Positions 34,581 through 44,645 are shown, counted from the first letter of the stretch. The stretch is 64,000 nt of DNA from Chloroflexota bacterium (GCA_016887485.1 CP069394.1:1302001-1366000), one strand, 5' to 3'. Numbers and translations: made by a program. Notes: generated from the letters alone by a model not told the origin.

Positions 34581-34886
34581 ATGAAGACACTTACGATCCA
34601 CGCAACTAAACGAGCTGCACAACGCAATTTATCCAAAGCTGATCTGGAATATGTCATACGACATGGAACCAGAGTCCACAAGGCCGGGGCATGCTTTTAC
34701 TTCCTGGGCGGTAAAGATATCCCGCCCGAAGATCGCAAAGACGCTGAGTTGGCCAGGCTTGAAGGCACTACGGTAGTTCTTGATCCCGGTCAGAAAGCCA
34801 TCGTGACAGTCTATCGCAATCGGACCAGCGGATTGAAAGGAATTCGGCACAAACAAGATTATCTGGGCGTAGCAAATCAATTCTGA
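34581..34886 (+). CDS. DUF4258-like small protein
   Basis: 101 aa. 'IHATKRAAQRNLSKADLEYVIRHGTRVHKAGACFYFLGGKDIP' follows the DUF4258 pattern (HA..R..QR.i....ve.vi..G), and the C-terminus 'VVLDPGQKAIVTVYRN' is the family's last strand pair. DUF4258 members resemble RelE-like folds and are often solitary or in toxin-like contexts; activity is unproven. It has AGAGGGGG upstream. A 158-aa membrane protein follows 27 bp later. Confidence 0.65.
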   Translation: MKTLTIHATKRAAQRNLSKADLEYVIRHGTRVHKAGACFYFLGGKDIPPEDRKDAELARLEGTTVVLDPGQKAIVTVYRNRTSGLKGIRHKQDYLGVANQF

Positions 34887-34913
34887 GATAACGTAATTTA
34901 GGGGGAATTCGAG

Positions 34914-35390
34914 ATGGAATGCAAACAGTTTGAAATTCAGGGTTATTTTGAGTCAGCTATTTTTGATGGCAACTTTGACTCGATCAAAACAAGTTTTGAG
35001 GGATCCACTTTTTGGGCGGCGGATATCCTTGAAAAAGCAGGTGCAAAGCGGCGCCTTATTGAGATCATCCAACGTTACAATCGACGCCATCCCTGTCGGG
35101 TGGTCAGGCCGAAGGGACAATCAGCCCTTGTCGTAGCACCGATTGGGAAAAAACAATGTCTGGCATATCGCCTCGAGCCATCGCCGGAGGGAAAGACGAG
35201 GATTACGCCTGTACCTTTCCTAATGACCAGGGACAAAATTGGAATCGTGGTCATCCTGACACTCGGTTTCATCCTGCCGGCGCTCCTAACACCCTTTGTG
35301 TGGCGTAATTATGAGCAGAAAAACCTCCGGATGTCCCGATATTACCTGATCAGTTTTTGTCATTACCTCGAAAGCCGGTTTGCTGCATGA
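34914..35390 (+). CDS. Hypothetical protein with one membrane segment
   Basis: 158 aa, not recognised. N-terminal ~95 residues are soluble and basic ('RRLIEIIQRYNRRHPCRVVRPKGQ'), then one or two hydrophobic stretches 'IGIVVILTLGFILPALLTPFVW'. In the same transcription unit as the DUF4258-like gene and ended by a terminator, hence separate from the cmr operon. Confidence 0.55.
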   Translation: MECKQFEIQGYFESAIFDGNFDSIKTSFEGSTFWAADILEKAGAKRRLIEIIQRYNRRHPCRVVRPKGQSALVVAPIGKKQCLAYRLEPSPEGKTRITPVPFLMTRDKIGIVVILTLGFILPALLTPFVWRNYEQKNLRMSRYYLISFCHYLESRFAA

Positions 35391-35407
35391 GGGGGAGCAA
35401 GCTGGCA

Positions 35408-35440
35408 GGGGCGGCTTCGGCCGCCCCAGTTTCATCAATT
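35408..35440 (+). terminator. Rho-independent-like terminator
   Basis: GGGGCGGC-TTCG-GCCGCCCC hairpin with UUCG tetraloop, followed by AGTTTCATCAATTTT, between the 158-aa gene and the cmr promoter. Confidence 0.7.
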
Positions 35441-35531
35441 TTCATAAATAATGTGTAGAGTGAAACTTGGATAAATTATTAAAATATTGTACTTAAGCCT
35501 AAATTTATTCGAAAATTCAATTTAAATACGA

Positions 35532-35537
35532 TATAAT
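35532..35537 (+). promoter_or_regulatory. Likely -10 box of the cmr operon
   Basis: TATAAT, 58 bp before the cmr1 start, in an A+T-rich segment; the -35 is weak (TTCGAA region at 35508-35513). Confidence 0.45.
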
Positions 35538-35595
35538 TATCGCATTGAGGGAAAAATAAATTAGCGAAGCCCATTGGATTGGACGGGAGGATACG

Positions 35596-36594
35596 TTGAA
35601 TGAAATCCAATTATTGCTGGAAGCAGTAACACCCATTTTTCTATTTGGAGCTGCCACAGGAAATAACGCTCAACCGGAATTGAGAGGGGCTCCTTTCCGT
35701 GGTCAGCTTCGTTACTGGTACAGAACTCTATATCCAAATTGTTCTTCAGAGAATCTCCTAAGGCTTGAAGCACAGGTGTTTGGATCTACCGAGATAGGCT
35801 CCAGGGTGAGTGTCATCACTAAACCTAAAAATTCGAGAAGTATGCCTGTGAATGCGAAGGTCGTTCTTCCCCACCGTAATCATGGTCGGTTTACACTAAA
35901 AGCATTTTCAGAAGGTTCTCAATTTTACTTGACCACCCGGGTGAAGGATAGAGCCTCCATAGATCCCTTGCTCAAATCCCTGCTGCTCCTGCTCAATTTC
36001 AGTGGCGTTGGTAAAAGGGTTCGCCGGGGTTTTAGCAGCCTGAAAGTCCTGGAGATGTCAGCTGACACCATTCCTGATGAATATCAACAGGGACTGGATC
36101 TCCTGGGGGCAAGTGAATTTAAGAACGTGGCTGAAATCAGACAGCATTATTCTTCCCTACTTTCCCATGTCCTGAATGATCGATTCAATTCGTCTACCAC
36201 CATTGCTGGCTTTCCCCAGGATGATGTTAGCCATTCATACCCAGCTTTTGCTGATGGCTCCTGGTGTGCCCTGGTGACCGAACAATCGCTAGGCAATGAT
36301 TATAAGGAGGCAATGGAAAACTTTTGGCATAGACATTTACGATCGGATGTGATCATTGATCATCCAAGAGATAGAGCGTTCGGTTATGCTAATGGCGGTC
36401 GACGTGCATCACCTTTCCATCTGCATATGGTCAGGGCGAAGGATGGTTTTCACTTAGTCTTGATAGCCTTCAATGCCAGCCCAATGCCGACAACCGATTC
36501 CTGGAAAAAACATTATAAACTTTATCAATCCTGTTTGAATGCGTATGGTGGAGCAATCTTCTTTTCTCCAGAAAGGGACAACAACGATGCCTAA
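35596..36594 (+). CDS. cmr1: Type III-B RAMP protein Cmr1
   Basis: 332 aa. 'LEAVTPIFLFGA' and 'ELRGAPFRGQLRYWYRTLYP' near residues 28-48 are the Cmr1 N-terminal signature; 'FSGVGKRVRRGFSSLKV' near 135-150 is the G-rich RAMP loop. Cmr1 caps the backbone near the crRNA 3' end and helps target capture. TTG start with GGGAGG. Its stop overlaps the cmr2 start (ATGCCTAA). Confidence 0.92.
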   Translation: MNEIQLLLEAVTPIFLFGAATGNNAQPELRGAPFRGQLRYWYRTLYPNCSSENLLRLEAQVFGSTEIGSRVSVITKPKNSRSMPVNAKVVLPHRNHGRFTLKAFSEGSQFYLTTRVKDRASIDPLLKSLLLLLNFSGVGKRVRRGFSSLKVLEMSADTIPDEYQQGLDLLGASEFKNVAEIRQHYSSLLSHVLNDRFNSSTTIAGFPQDDVSHSYPAFADGSWCALVTEQSLGNDYKEAMENFWHRHLRSDVIIDHPRDRAFGYANGGRRASPFHLHMVRAKDGFHLVLIAFNASPMPTTDSWKKHYKLYQSCLNAYGGAIFFSPERDNNDA

Positions 36595-38452
36595 CCCTTC
36601 TGACCTCGTCCTTTTTACATTTGGCCCTATCCAACCCTTCATCGCAGCTTCCCGCCGAACCCAGGACCTGGCCGTTTCTAGTCTAATCCTCTCTTCTCTG
36701 TCGCATGCAGGTTTATCCTATATTACAGAAAACCCAGATACTGAACCTATTTTTCCAATGCAGGGTGCTGAAAATTGGGAAAAACGATTGCCAAACCGCC
36801 TGGTTTTTCTGACATCGGAAGGACAGGGGAAAATCCAGGCAGAGGAAGTGGAAAAACGGGTCAAAGGTCGGTGGAATAACATTGCCGTCGCTGTGAGATC
36901 GTACCTTGCAGGGAAGACATCCAATACAAGCTGGTTCAATGACTGGGATACCCAGGTGGAAGAATGGCTGGAAATTTATTGGGTAACTGTCCATTGGGAT
37001 GGCAAAGACCAGACCTACCTGCATACATTCCAGACTCTAAACCTGGCAATTGATGCCCGTAAAGCTGTCCGATCTATTCGATCCACGCCGCAACCAGGGA
37101 CAAAAGGCGCTTTGGTTGGGACCTTATCGGCCATCGGGGTGGAACAGGACATCTGGCGTGAAATCAGTTCCAAAATCAGCAAGGTTCAGCTCAAGGATAA
37201 TGAAGTACTCTCCGCAATTGGTGCAATCAAGCGTTTTGCGGATCAGGCAGAAGTGCCAGGGATCGACCTGGATCGGTTCCCGTCAACAGGTTCCATAGCT
37301 GTCTCTTCCTTCAAACAGGAGATTCTGGATAATTGGATTTCCTTGGAACCCCAGGTAGCGGAATTTGTCACAGCAGTCGATGATCTGGGGTTGATGACAT
37401 TTTCTAAACCGGAGCCTTTTACCAGGCACCTGAAATCCAGTCAGGGAGATCCCGATAAAAATAAGCTCCTTCAGTTGGATGGAAATTATTTCTTCCGTGA
37501 TTTTTTCACTTTGGAAAAAGTCAATGCCAACAGGAAGGATACGCTGGGGGATATGGAGACCAGCGATCAAACCTCCAGCCTGATCAAGGCGGGATCCAAA
37601 TCCCTTACTGCGCTATTTGATAAAATCGCATCATTACCATCGGAAATTTCCATATCTATTCCAAAACCAAACGCCTATTATGCTGCTCTCGTGATGGATG
37701 GTGACCATATGGGGCAGATGATTGACAATGCGGGATCATTGGAAAAACATAAGGAAATCAGCAGGACGATGTCATCAACAGCCAATGATTTCCAGAAGAT
37801 CGTTGAAGAAGACCATACCGGGATACTGGTTTATTCAGGTGGTGATGACGTCCTGGCTTTATTGCCAATTACCTGTGCCCTGGATGTTGCCAAAGAAATC
37901 CGTGAAAAGTTCCAGAAAAACATGCAGACGATTGGGGTGGAGGCTGACATGAGTGGCGGGGTTGCAATTATGCACAATCAATCCCCGTTGGAAACAATTT
38001 TGCAGGAGGCACGCAAAGCAGAACACCAAGCTAAAGAAACCTATGGCAGGTCTTGCCTGGTGGTCTCAGTACTTAAAAGATCTGGTGAAAACTTATCTGC
38101 CGCAATGAATTGGTCAGATGATCCCCAATATGACCCGCCAATAAGCGATTTGATCCAGTATTTCTCTATGGGCTGGCTTTCAACAAAGTTCGTGTACGAC
38201 CTTCGTAGTGAGATCAACGCACTAGTTGAAAATCTGCCAGGATTGGAGCTTGAAATTAAGCGGCTCGCAAAACGGCATATTGATCCCGATGTTCAGAAGT
38301 CAACTCAACCCCAAATTGATGTAGATTTATTTGCGGACCGACTACTTAAATTTATCCCTTTGATGCCGCATGAAAAAATGATTCAAGCGATGGTGGATTG
38401 GATGGATTGGCTGATGATCGCAAGATTCATTGCCAAAGGAGAGCGCGCATGA
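36587..38452 (+). CDS. cmr2: Cas10/Cmr2, cyclase subunit without HD domain
   Basis: 621 aa. 'LFTFGPIQPFIAASRRTQDL' is the Cmr2 N-terminal motif. Palm motif 'VMDGDHMGQMI' lies near residue 367 and the catalytic 'SGGDDVLALL' with GGDD at residues 418-421, so synthesis of cyclic oligoadenylate from ATP is expected on target RNA binding. I see no N-terminal HD motif, and the protein is shorter than typical Cmr2 (about 850-900), so target-activated DNase activity is probably missing. It overlaps cmr1 by 8 bp and cmr3 by 4 bp. Confidence 0.93.
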   Translation: MPNPSDLVLFTFGPIQPFIAASRRTQDLAVSSLILSSLSHAGLSYITENPDTEPIFPMQGAENWEKRLPNRLVFLTSEGQGKIQAEEVEKRVKGRWNNIAVAVRSYLAGKTSNTSWFNDWDTQVEEWLEIYWVTVHWDGKDQTYLHTFQTLNLAIDARKAVRSIRSTPQPGTKGALVGTLSAIGVEQDIWREISSKISKVQLKDNEVLSAIGAIKRFADQAEVPGIDLDRFPSTGSIAVSSFKQEILDNWISLEPQVAEFVTAVDDLGLMTFSKPEPFTRHLKSSQGDPDKNKLLQLDGNYFFRDFFTLEKVNANRKDTLGDMETSDQTSSLIKAGSKSLTALFDKIASLPSEISISIPKPNAYYAALVMDGDHMGQMIDNAGSLEKHKEISRTMSSTANDFQKIVEEDHTGILVYSGGDDVLALLPITCALDVAKEIREKFQKNMQTIGVEADMSGGVAIMHNQSPLETILQEARKAEHQAKETYGRSCLVVSVLKRSGENLSAAMNWSDDPQYDPPISDLIQYFSMGWLSTKFVYDLRSEINALVENLPGLELEIKRLAKRHIDPDVQKSTQPQIDVDLFADRLLKFIPLMPHEKMIQAMVDWMDWLMIARFIAKGERA

Positions 38453-39597
38453 GCTGGTTTTATATTGAACCTTCCGATGTGTTATTCTTTAGGGATTCAA
38501 GGCCATTTGGCGCAGGGGAAGATCACCTTGCAACCAGTATTTTTCCCCCAAATCCCAGAACTGTAGCGGGTGCATTTCGCTCCTTATATCTGGGTCATTC
38601 AAAGGTAGACTGGAAGGATTTTACCAAAAGCGCCCCTTCGGCCGCATCTGTCCAATCGGTAATCGGCTCACCTGCAGGTTTTGAGGATTCGGCTTTTACA
38701 ATGCAGGGGCCCTTCCTTGTGTACCGCACCGGGAATCTCTTCAACCTTCACACAAAACTACCCAGTGATTCTTACTTAATTCCAAAAGAAGTTTGGGCGC
38801 AGGGCCATAAGGAATTTCAATCTTACTCTCCGGTCAAGAGCAGCACATTTTCAACAAACTGGCCCAAATCCTCTCTACACCCACTTTGGCCGCCCAATGG
38901 TGAAAGGAAAGATAATCCAAAGGAAATTTATTGGCTCCAGGTGGATGGTATTTCATCTTATAAAAAGGGAGGTGCCTTCTCAGCTAAACTTGAAAGTGAA
39001 GTCATCAGTTTTGAGCCTAGGATTGGAAACGCTCGGGATAGGATCACTCATTCAACCCGGGATGAACATCTATACCAGGCGACCTACATAAGGATGAAAC
39101 CTTCCTACGGGTTCCTTGTTCGCCTGAATAAAGAATTCGACACTCTTCCAAATAAGGGGAATTTGATCCTCGGAGGTGAATTCAAAGCCGCCAATTACGA
39201 AAGAGTTAAAACGGATATCAATTTCAATTTCGGTCTAGAAAAAGCCACAAACCGATTAAAAGTAGTGCTCATGACCCCAGCATTCTTTACAGCAGGCTGG
39301 GAACCCGCAAGGTCCGATTGGTCCTCTGTGCTGGGAATTCCGGCTAAATTAATTGCGGTCGCACTAGGGAAACCCCTTTATCTTGGCGGATACGATGTTG
39401 CTCGTCATAAACAAAGGGCTATCTATCCCTTTATCCCGCCTGGAAGTGTATTTTTCTTTGAAACTGATAAACCAATTCAACAATTGAATAGGCCATTTAC
39501 AGAAAGTCCTACCCCGGAAATGCCCTTAGATCGAATGGGTTATGGTCAGGCATTTTTAGGACAATGGGATTGGCAAACTCCTGAGGAGGAAAACTAG
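38449..39597 (+). CDS. cmr3: Type III-B RAMP protein Cmr3
   Basis: 382 aa. 'WFYIEPSDVLFFRDSRPFGAGEDH' at the N-terminus is the Cmr3 hallmark, followed by 'FPPNPRTVAGAFRSLY'. It binds the crRNA 5' handle with Cas10. ATG overlaps the cmr2 stop (ATGA). C-terminal 'GKPLYLGGYDVARHKQRAIYPFIPPGSVFFFE' is the second RAMP domain. Confidence 0.92.
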   Translation: MSWFYIEPSDVLFFRDSRPFGAGEDHLATSIFPPNPRTVAGAFRSLYLGHSKVDWKDFTKSAPSAASVQSVIGSPAGFEDSAFTMQGPFLVYRTGNLFNLHTKLPSDSYLIPKEVWAQGHKEFQSYSPVKSSTFSTNWPKSSLHPLWPPNGERKDNPKEIYWLQVDGISSYKKGGAFSAKLESEVISFEPRIGNARDRITHSTRDEHLYQATYIRMKPSYGFLVRLNKEFDTLPNKGNLILGGEFKAANYERVKTDINFNFGLEKATNRLKVVLMTPAFFTAGWEPARSDWSSVLGIPAKLIAVALGKPLYLGGYDVARHKQRAIYPFIPPGSVFFFETDKPIQQLNRPFTESPTPEMPLDRMGYGQAFLGQWDWQTPEEEN

Positions 39598-39599
39598 GC

Positions 39600-40532
39600 A
39601 TGTACTTAAAATCAAATATTCTTTACCTGCACGCAGAAACACCCCTTCATGTCGGCGCTGGCTCTGGGTTAGGAGCAATTGACTTGCCAATCCAGAGAGA
39701 AAGGCCTACATCCTATCCAATGATCCAGGCCAGCGGTATCAAAGGTGCGCTTCGTGATGCGCTGCGAACAGAACCAGCGCCAATTATTGAAGCAGTCTTT
39801 GGGCCAGATCCTGGAGAGAACGGAAACAAAGCCCATGCCGGTGCTTTTAGTCCCGGCGATGGCCGAATCCTGCTCTTCCCTGTCAGGAGCCTGAAAGGTG
39901 TTTTTGTCTGGGTTACTTCAGCCAATATCCTGCAAAGGTGGGCTAGAGATATTGAAGAAGTCACCGATCTGAGTTCTGTGTTGAATAATTTCATAGGGCC
40001 AGCATCAACAGATGATGTTGATTACTGTTATGCCAGCTCTCCCAATGTTTTAACCGGCCGGAATAACGTGATCCTGGAGGATTTTACTATCAGAAACCAA
40101 CCGCATGAAAAGATCCAAACAATTGCCAAACTCCTGGCAGAAAGGGTGTTTTCCTCCCATCTGGATCCATATTGGAAAGAATTATTACAGACGAACCTGG
40201 TTATCCTTCCTGATGATGCCTTTACTGATTTCGTAAAGTACACAACTGAAGTGATCACTCGCACCCGCCTAGAACCCGACACTAAAACTGTGGTCCGCGG
40301 CGCCCTATGGAACGAAGAATACCTCCCCATGGAGACTGTTCTCTACACGCCAATCCGGGCAACCCGGGTGCGGATGAATGAGGATGATATTCCAGCTGAT
40401 TTCAGTGGAGAACCCGAAGAACAGGCCCGGAAGGTCCTGAATTGGCTCAAGGAAAATCTCGGGAAAAAGCTCCAGCTTGGAGGAGACGAAACAGTTGGCC
40501 GTGGTCTAGTGAATTTGAATTGGGAATCGTAG
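39600..40532 (+). CDS. cmr4: Type III-B backbone nuclease Cmr4
   Basis: 310 aa. 'PLHVGAGSGLGAIDLPIQRE' contains Asp28 at the position of the family's catalytic Asp, so target-RNA cleavage at 6-nt intervals should be intact. 'MIQASGIKGALRDAL' is the RAMP substrate loop. The C-terminus 'LQLGGDETVGRGLVNLNW' is the G-rich loop. Two bases after cmr3. Confidence 0.95.
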   Translation: MYLKSNILYLHAETPLHVGAGSGLGAIDLPIQRERPTSYPMIQASGIKGALRDALRTEPAPIIEAVFGPDPGENGNKAHAGAFSPGDGRILLFPVRSLKGVFVWVTSANILQRWARDIEEVTDLSSVLNNFIGPASTDDVDYCYASSPNVLTGRNNVILEDFTIRNQPHEKIQTIAKLLAERVFSSHLDPYWKELLQTNLVILPDDAFTDFVKYTTEVITRTRLEPDTKTVVRGALWNEEYLPMETVLYTPIRATRVRMNEDDIPADFSGEPEEQARKVLNWLKENLGKKLQLGGDETVGRGLVNLNWES

Positions 40533-40541
40533 GAGAGAGCG

Positions 40542-40904
40542 ATGAGAAATTTAGATCAAAAACGAGCCCAAGTTGCCCTGAATTACATTGATAATGTCCC
40601 CTCGGATCAGCAGAAGGATTATGGTTCTGCAGCTAAAAGCCTTTCCATGATGGTTCAAACCAATGGCCTCGCCCAGACACTTGCTTTTCTGAAATCCAAA
40701 GCCCCCGAAAAACCCGCATATCGGCTGCTTTCAACCCAACTTTCCGATTGGTTGAATGAAAATCTCCGCGACCTGGAAAACCCTGGCGATTTTCTGGATT
40801 GGATTGTAGACCAGAATTCAGGAATCTATCGAAGAGCGAGCAGCGAAGCCATTGAATTCAGCATTTGGCTGAGGCGTTTTGTTGAAGCACAAGGTTGGGA
40901 ATAG
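40542..40904 (+). CDS. cmr5: Type III-B small subunit Cmr5
   Basis: 120 aa, all-helical. 'NLDQKRAQVALNYIDNV' and 'YGSAAKSLSMMVQTNGLAQTLAFLKSK' are the Cmr5 signature. It lines the crRNA-target duplex. GTAGGAGAG ribosome site. Confidence 0.95.
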   Translation: MRNLDQKRAQVALNYIDNVPSDQQKDYGSAAKSLSMMVQTNGLAQTLAFLKSKAPEKPAYRLLSTQLSDWLNENLRDLENPGDFLDWIVDQNSGIYRRASSEAIEFSIWLRRFVEAQGWE

Positions 40905-40924
40905 TCACTTAAAAGGCGAGGCCA

Positions 40925-42076
40925 ATGGCTAATATTACTGCAATAAATCGAGAATACGCACTCCCCAGAGATACACAAGAATCTGCCCTTGCAGAGAGTG
41001 TTAATTGTAAAAACCTTGGGTTGCTCTTGGATAAGTATCAACCCTGGTGTAAGTGTAGTTATAACATAGGTCCAGATAATTGGGACCTTTGCATGAAATA
41101 TAGAGACAATCACCATGATTTAAAATTTGCGGATTCCAGCGAAGCAAAAGGGTATTGGCTCAATCCAAACACCAAGTTTAATGTTGAAGAGCCCCCAAGG
41201 CAATTACGTGCCAACGATCGATTCGACAATGAATTGTTCAAAAAATTCCTTTCTCGATATCTTGGCGCACTTCCTGAAAGAAGCTTCCCTCTAAAAACTA
41301 GAAACCGGTTGATTATAGGATTGGGTGGTAAGGGAACCCTTGAAATGGGGATCACTTTGCACCATCTTTATGGCTTTCCTTATATCCCCGGGTCTGCTCT
41401 CAAAGGGCTTGCCAGATCTTATGGAATTAATATTATCGCTGAAATGTTTGAGATTCCACATCTTTCTGGTGAAGATCTCCTGAGAATCAAAGAGGATAAG
41501 AACCTCCCTAAGCCACCCCTGCAAATTCTGGATAGGCTGTTGGAGCTGCCTCTCGATGAAAAAGCGCCGCGGGTTCAATATCAGGAACAGCTTGTTGCCA
41601 TCAACTCGGTGTTTAAAGATCAGCTAAAAAACAGTCCTTATTTGTCATCCGACAGCGCAATCCATGAATACTCTCTTGATGAATTTATCAATTCTGACAT
41701 ATTCAAAGGATTCCGGGCTATTTTTGGAACAATGGGCCATGCTGGGGATATCATTTTCTTTGATGCGTTCCCGCTAACCATTGAAAATATCATTGTGGCT
41801 GAGATCATGACTCCCCACTTCGCTGATTTTTACCAGCAGAAAAAGCTTCCAAATGGGGAACAACCCATATTTCCATCGGAGGATCAATCTCTCCACCCAT
41901 TGGTATACCTGGCTGTCAGGGAAGGAACCCCGTTCGCCTTTTGTCTGAGTTCGAGACAGAAAGATAAAAAGGATTCCTTCCTACTCAAAAGTGCCAAGAA
42001 CTGGTTATATAAGGGACTCAGGGACTTCGGTCTCGGTGGGAAGACTTCCAGCGGCATGGGCTTATTCTCAAAGTAA
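40925..42076 (+). CDS. cmr6: Type III-B RAMP protein Cmr6
   Basis: 383 aa, longer than many Cmr6 because of a ~100-residue N-terminal extension containing a Cys pair ('[11 protein letters not shown]'). The RAMP core has '[14 protein letters not shown]' near residue 155, '[17 protein letters not shown]' and a final '[14 protein letters not shown]'. It forms the 3' end of the backbone with Cmr1. Last of the structural cmr genes. Confidence 0.92.
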   Translation: MANITAINREYALPRDTQESALAESVNCKNLGLLLDKYQPWCKCSYNIGPDNWDLCMKYRDNHHDLKFADSSEAKGYWLNPNTKFNVEEPPRQLRANDRFDNELFKKFLSRYLGALPERSFPLKTRNRLIIGLGGKGTLEMGITLHHLYGFPYIPGSALKGLARSYGINIIAEMFEIPHLSGEDLLRIKEDKNLPKPPLQILDRLLELPLDEKAPRVQYQEQLVAINSVFKDQLKNSPYLSSDSAIHEYSLDEFINSDIFKGFRAIFGTMGHAGDIIFFDAFPLTIENIIVAEIMTPHFADFYQQKKLPNGEQPIFPSEDQSLHPLVYLAVREGTPFAFCLSSRQKDKKDSFLLKSAKNWLYKGLRDFGLGGKTSSGMGLFSK

Positions 42077-42165
42077 GTGCGAGCCATGCCTTGGTTGAAA
42101 ATGTCAATGGAAATAGTATAGAGTTGGTTTGATCCATCAGTGAGATTACCCTTTTAGGAGCAGAA

Positions 42166-42990
42166 ATGAATAAATTCATTGTCACTTGTGGGACATCTCA
42201 AATCGATCCTTCAATATTTAAAATCCTTGATAAAAATTTAGCTAAAGAATATGACGGTTGGGGTTTTGAAGCATTCTTTAGGAATCATCCGTTAGAAGTC
42301 CCACCAAATTTCCTCCAATGGGTAGATGGTTCTCTTCTCAAGAAGTATCAGATTGTAATAAAAGGTGACCTGGATTCTCTGGATGAAAAAATTGGTAAGG
42401 GAAACAATCCCCTTGGGGCAGAGCTAAGCACGCTGCACCTCTTAAAGAATCGAGAGACAGGTGTCCGATGGAACCCTAAGGAAGACAGGATCATTCTCAT
42501 CTCATCAGAGACTGGAAAAGGACAGTCGGTAGCAAGTCTGATTAAACGCCTCCTCCAGGGTGTATATGGTTTGGAAGAAGGCCAGATTGATATCAAGGTT
42601 GTAAAAGATTTACGGGAGAAACCCGCAAATAGTGATTCGACCTTGATGAATTTTGCAAATAATATCTTACAATCCATTGACATCGATAACGAAGAGGAAT
42701 TTAAAAAATATTCCCATTATGTACTCGCTATTAGCGGTGGATTCAAATCAACCATTCCATGTATGACCCTCGCATCTTTCTTTTTTGGCATTGAAATGGT
42801 TTATGTTTATGAAGATTCGGACGGTTTACAATCTTTACAACCAAAATATGACCTTTCGACAAAAACGAAGAAAGAATTCTGGGGTCAGTTCTGGAAAGAA
42901 CTTGCAGCCCAAGGTGTTCAGAATAAACCGAACTGCATGACCGTTCTACTCCATAAAAGGTATGAGAAGAGAAACCGCAGGTACTTCTAA
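42166..42990 (+). CDS. CARF-domain CRISPR accessory protein (APE2256-like)
   Basis: 274 aa. N-terminal 'FIVTCGTSQ' and central 'LAISGGFKSTIPCMTLASFFFG' (near residue 188) are the two conserved cOA-binding motifs of CARF proteins, closest in my recognition to the APE2256/ring-nuclease-like group. No HEPN or nuclease domain follows; the C-terminus is short and basic ('LLHKRYEKRNRRYF'). It may be a sensor for the membrane protein encoded next, whose start overlaps its stop by one base, or a ring nuclease. AGGAG ribosome site. Confidence 0.8.
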   Translation: MNKFIVTCGTSQIDPSIFKILDKNLAKEYDGWGFEAFFRNHPLEVPPNFLQWVDGSLLKKYQIVIKGDLDSLDEKIGKGNNPLGAELSTLHLLKNRETGVRWNPKEDRIILISSETGKGQSVASLIKRLLQGVYGLEEGQIDIKVVKDLREKPANSDSTLMNFANNILQSIDIDNEEEFKKYSHYVLAISGGFKSTIPCMTLASFFFGIEMVYVYEDSDGLQSLQPKYDLSTKTKKEFWGQFWKELAAQGVQNKPNCMTVLLHKRYEKRNRRYF

Positions 42991-44645
42991 TGTTAAAAAT
43001 ATTCCCTTTTTCTTCCTTGTCCGGTAAACCTTCTGGTGATCTCTGGTCCATTTTGCTGGAAGTCAGCAACCAGCCGGAGCCAGAACCCGGCAATGCTGAT
43101 ACGATTTCCTGCAATGTAATTAATGTCAATTTAAATGATGCTTATCACAAATTTAGCCTGACAATAGAAAACCAATTAAGGGAAATTTTCAATCCGGACG
43201 GAAACAATCCTGTTTTTTCAAATTTCTCAGATCAAAATATCATAAAGGATAATGGGTATATTCTAGAATCATCCAAACAGGGGGTAAGTTCAACCAGGCA
43301 TGAAGACATCACATCCAATATTCAATTAGCAGCGATTTATAAAGCGTTATTCCAGTTCCTGGTGCAGGATAACCGGGCGAAGAAACTTGACGCAGAACTG
43401 CTGATGGTTATCTCCCTCTGGCAATGGTTTTCTTTTCTAAAAATTATCACCGATTCTAAATTCAATGAAATGATAAAAACGAGAAAACCAACCAATCTGA
43501 ATTTCTTAGCAAATATTAAAGGTTTTTTTTGCAAACAACCTGAGATGGATCTCTCAAGTATCCCACTATTAGATGAGCTGGCATATGCCTATAAGACCAT
43601 GAATAATATTATCCAAGATCCTGATTACTTTGATATAATCCCCAGAATCAATGAATTTGGGTCAGGCATTTCTCTACCCTCTGGCCTCGATGAATTCATG
43701 GCTTATTCTTTAGTGCTGACACCCCTGCCGGTACACCCCAAAATGGAGATCGAATTCCGAAAACCTCTACCTGCTCCAGGCCTAACAAAAAGAGATAGCT
43801 TTGATTGGAAATCGGTGATTCTTCATCCGGTCTTCAAAAATCACCGACCAGCAAGCGTTGCTGTCATTCGCCTTGTCACGCATTATGCCCTACCAAGCTA
43901 TGATTTTGATGCAAGCTTAAACCTTGCTCACCTTATGAAAACAAATGACCCACTATGGATCAAAAAGCCAACCTGGCTCTTTATTTTGGTGCTTGCAGCT
44001 CTTTCATTGATTCCTGGTTTGATTCTAAATATTACTTCACCTCTTGATGTCATCTTCTTTTCAGTCAACACAATGCCGACCTCGATCGCATACCTATTAT
44101 TCTTTATTGGATTGGCGGCAGCGATCTTCTATATACTAAAAACCTTTTCCTTTGAATTGATCATCCATTTACTTCTGCCACGAGTATGGGCCGGGATATT
44201 AGTCGGTTATTCCGCCCTTATATTTGAATCCAGTTCAGTTGAAATCACCTGCGCATTATGGAATAGCAAATTTCTTGGAGTACGATTTCTTTGGATTCCT
44301 ATCTTACTAGCTTTCACTTTAGCTGTCAGCTGGATTTATCTTTATCATGACATCCTCCCTTGGGCAATTGACCCCAAAGAAACCAGGACTCGGACAGCCC
44401 AAACCCTGGGATTGACATTCCTATTATCCATTTTTATTGGATTGATTGTCATCCCTCTCTCCACTTTGGCTTACACAACGTCAGATTATTGCTGTCAAAT
44501 ATTGATAAATAATATTCCTGGGGCAATTTCAGTTCCCCAATTGATTGTCTTCATCCCCCTTGCTTATATCACGGGCCTGATCAGCCAGTTCATCTTCGAG
44601 GAGAAACCGCTAACGACCTCTGTTTGGGCACCTATTCGAGAATAA
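42990..44645 (+). CDS. Unknown membrane protein of the type III locus, ~6 TM
   Basis: 551 aa. Residues 1-~325 are soluble and match nothing I know. The C-terminal ~220 residues contain about six hydrophobic helices: 'WLFILVLAALSLIPGLILNI', 'IAYLLFFIGLAAAIFYIL', 'VWAGILVGYSALIF', 'FLWIPILLAFTLAVSWIYLY', 'LGLTFLLSIFIGLIVIPLS' and 'LIVFIPLAYITGLISQFIF'. Start codon overlaps the CARF gene stop by 1 bp (TAATG), so they are coupled. By position it is a candidate membrane effector gated by the CARF partner. It does not resemble the CorA, Cam1 or Csx23 layouts I know. Function inferred only from context. Confidence 0.7.
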   Translation: MLKIFPFSSLSGKPSGDLWSILLEVSNQPEPEPGNADTISCNVINVNLNDAYHKFSLTIENQLREIFNPDGNNPVFSNFSDQNIIKDNGYILESSKQGVSSTRHEDITSNIQLAAIYKALFQFLVQDNRAKKLDAELLMVISLWQWFSFLKIITDSKFNEMIKTRKPTNLNFLANIKGFFCKQPEMDLSSIPLLDELAYAYKTMNNIIQDPDYFDIIPRINEFGSGISLPSGLDEFMAYSLVLTPLPVHPKMEIEFRKPLPAPGLTKRDSFDWKSVILHPVFKNHRPASVAVIRLVTHYALPSYDFDASLNLAHLMKTNDPLWIKKPTWLFILVLAALSLIPGLILNITSPLDVIFFSVNTMPTSIAYLLFFIGLAAAIFYILKTFSFELIIHLLLPRVWAGILVGYSALIFESSSVEITCALWNSKFLGVRFLWIPILLAFTLAVSWIYLYHDILPWAIDPKETRTRTAQTLGLTFLLSIFIGLIVIPLSTLAYTTSDYCCQILINNIPGAISVPQLIVFIPLAYITGLISQFIFEEKPLTTSVWAPIRE

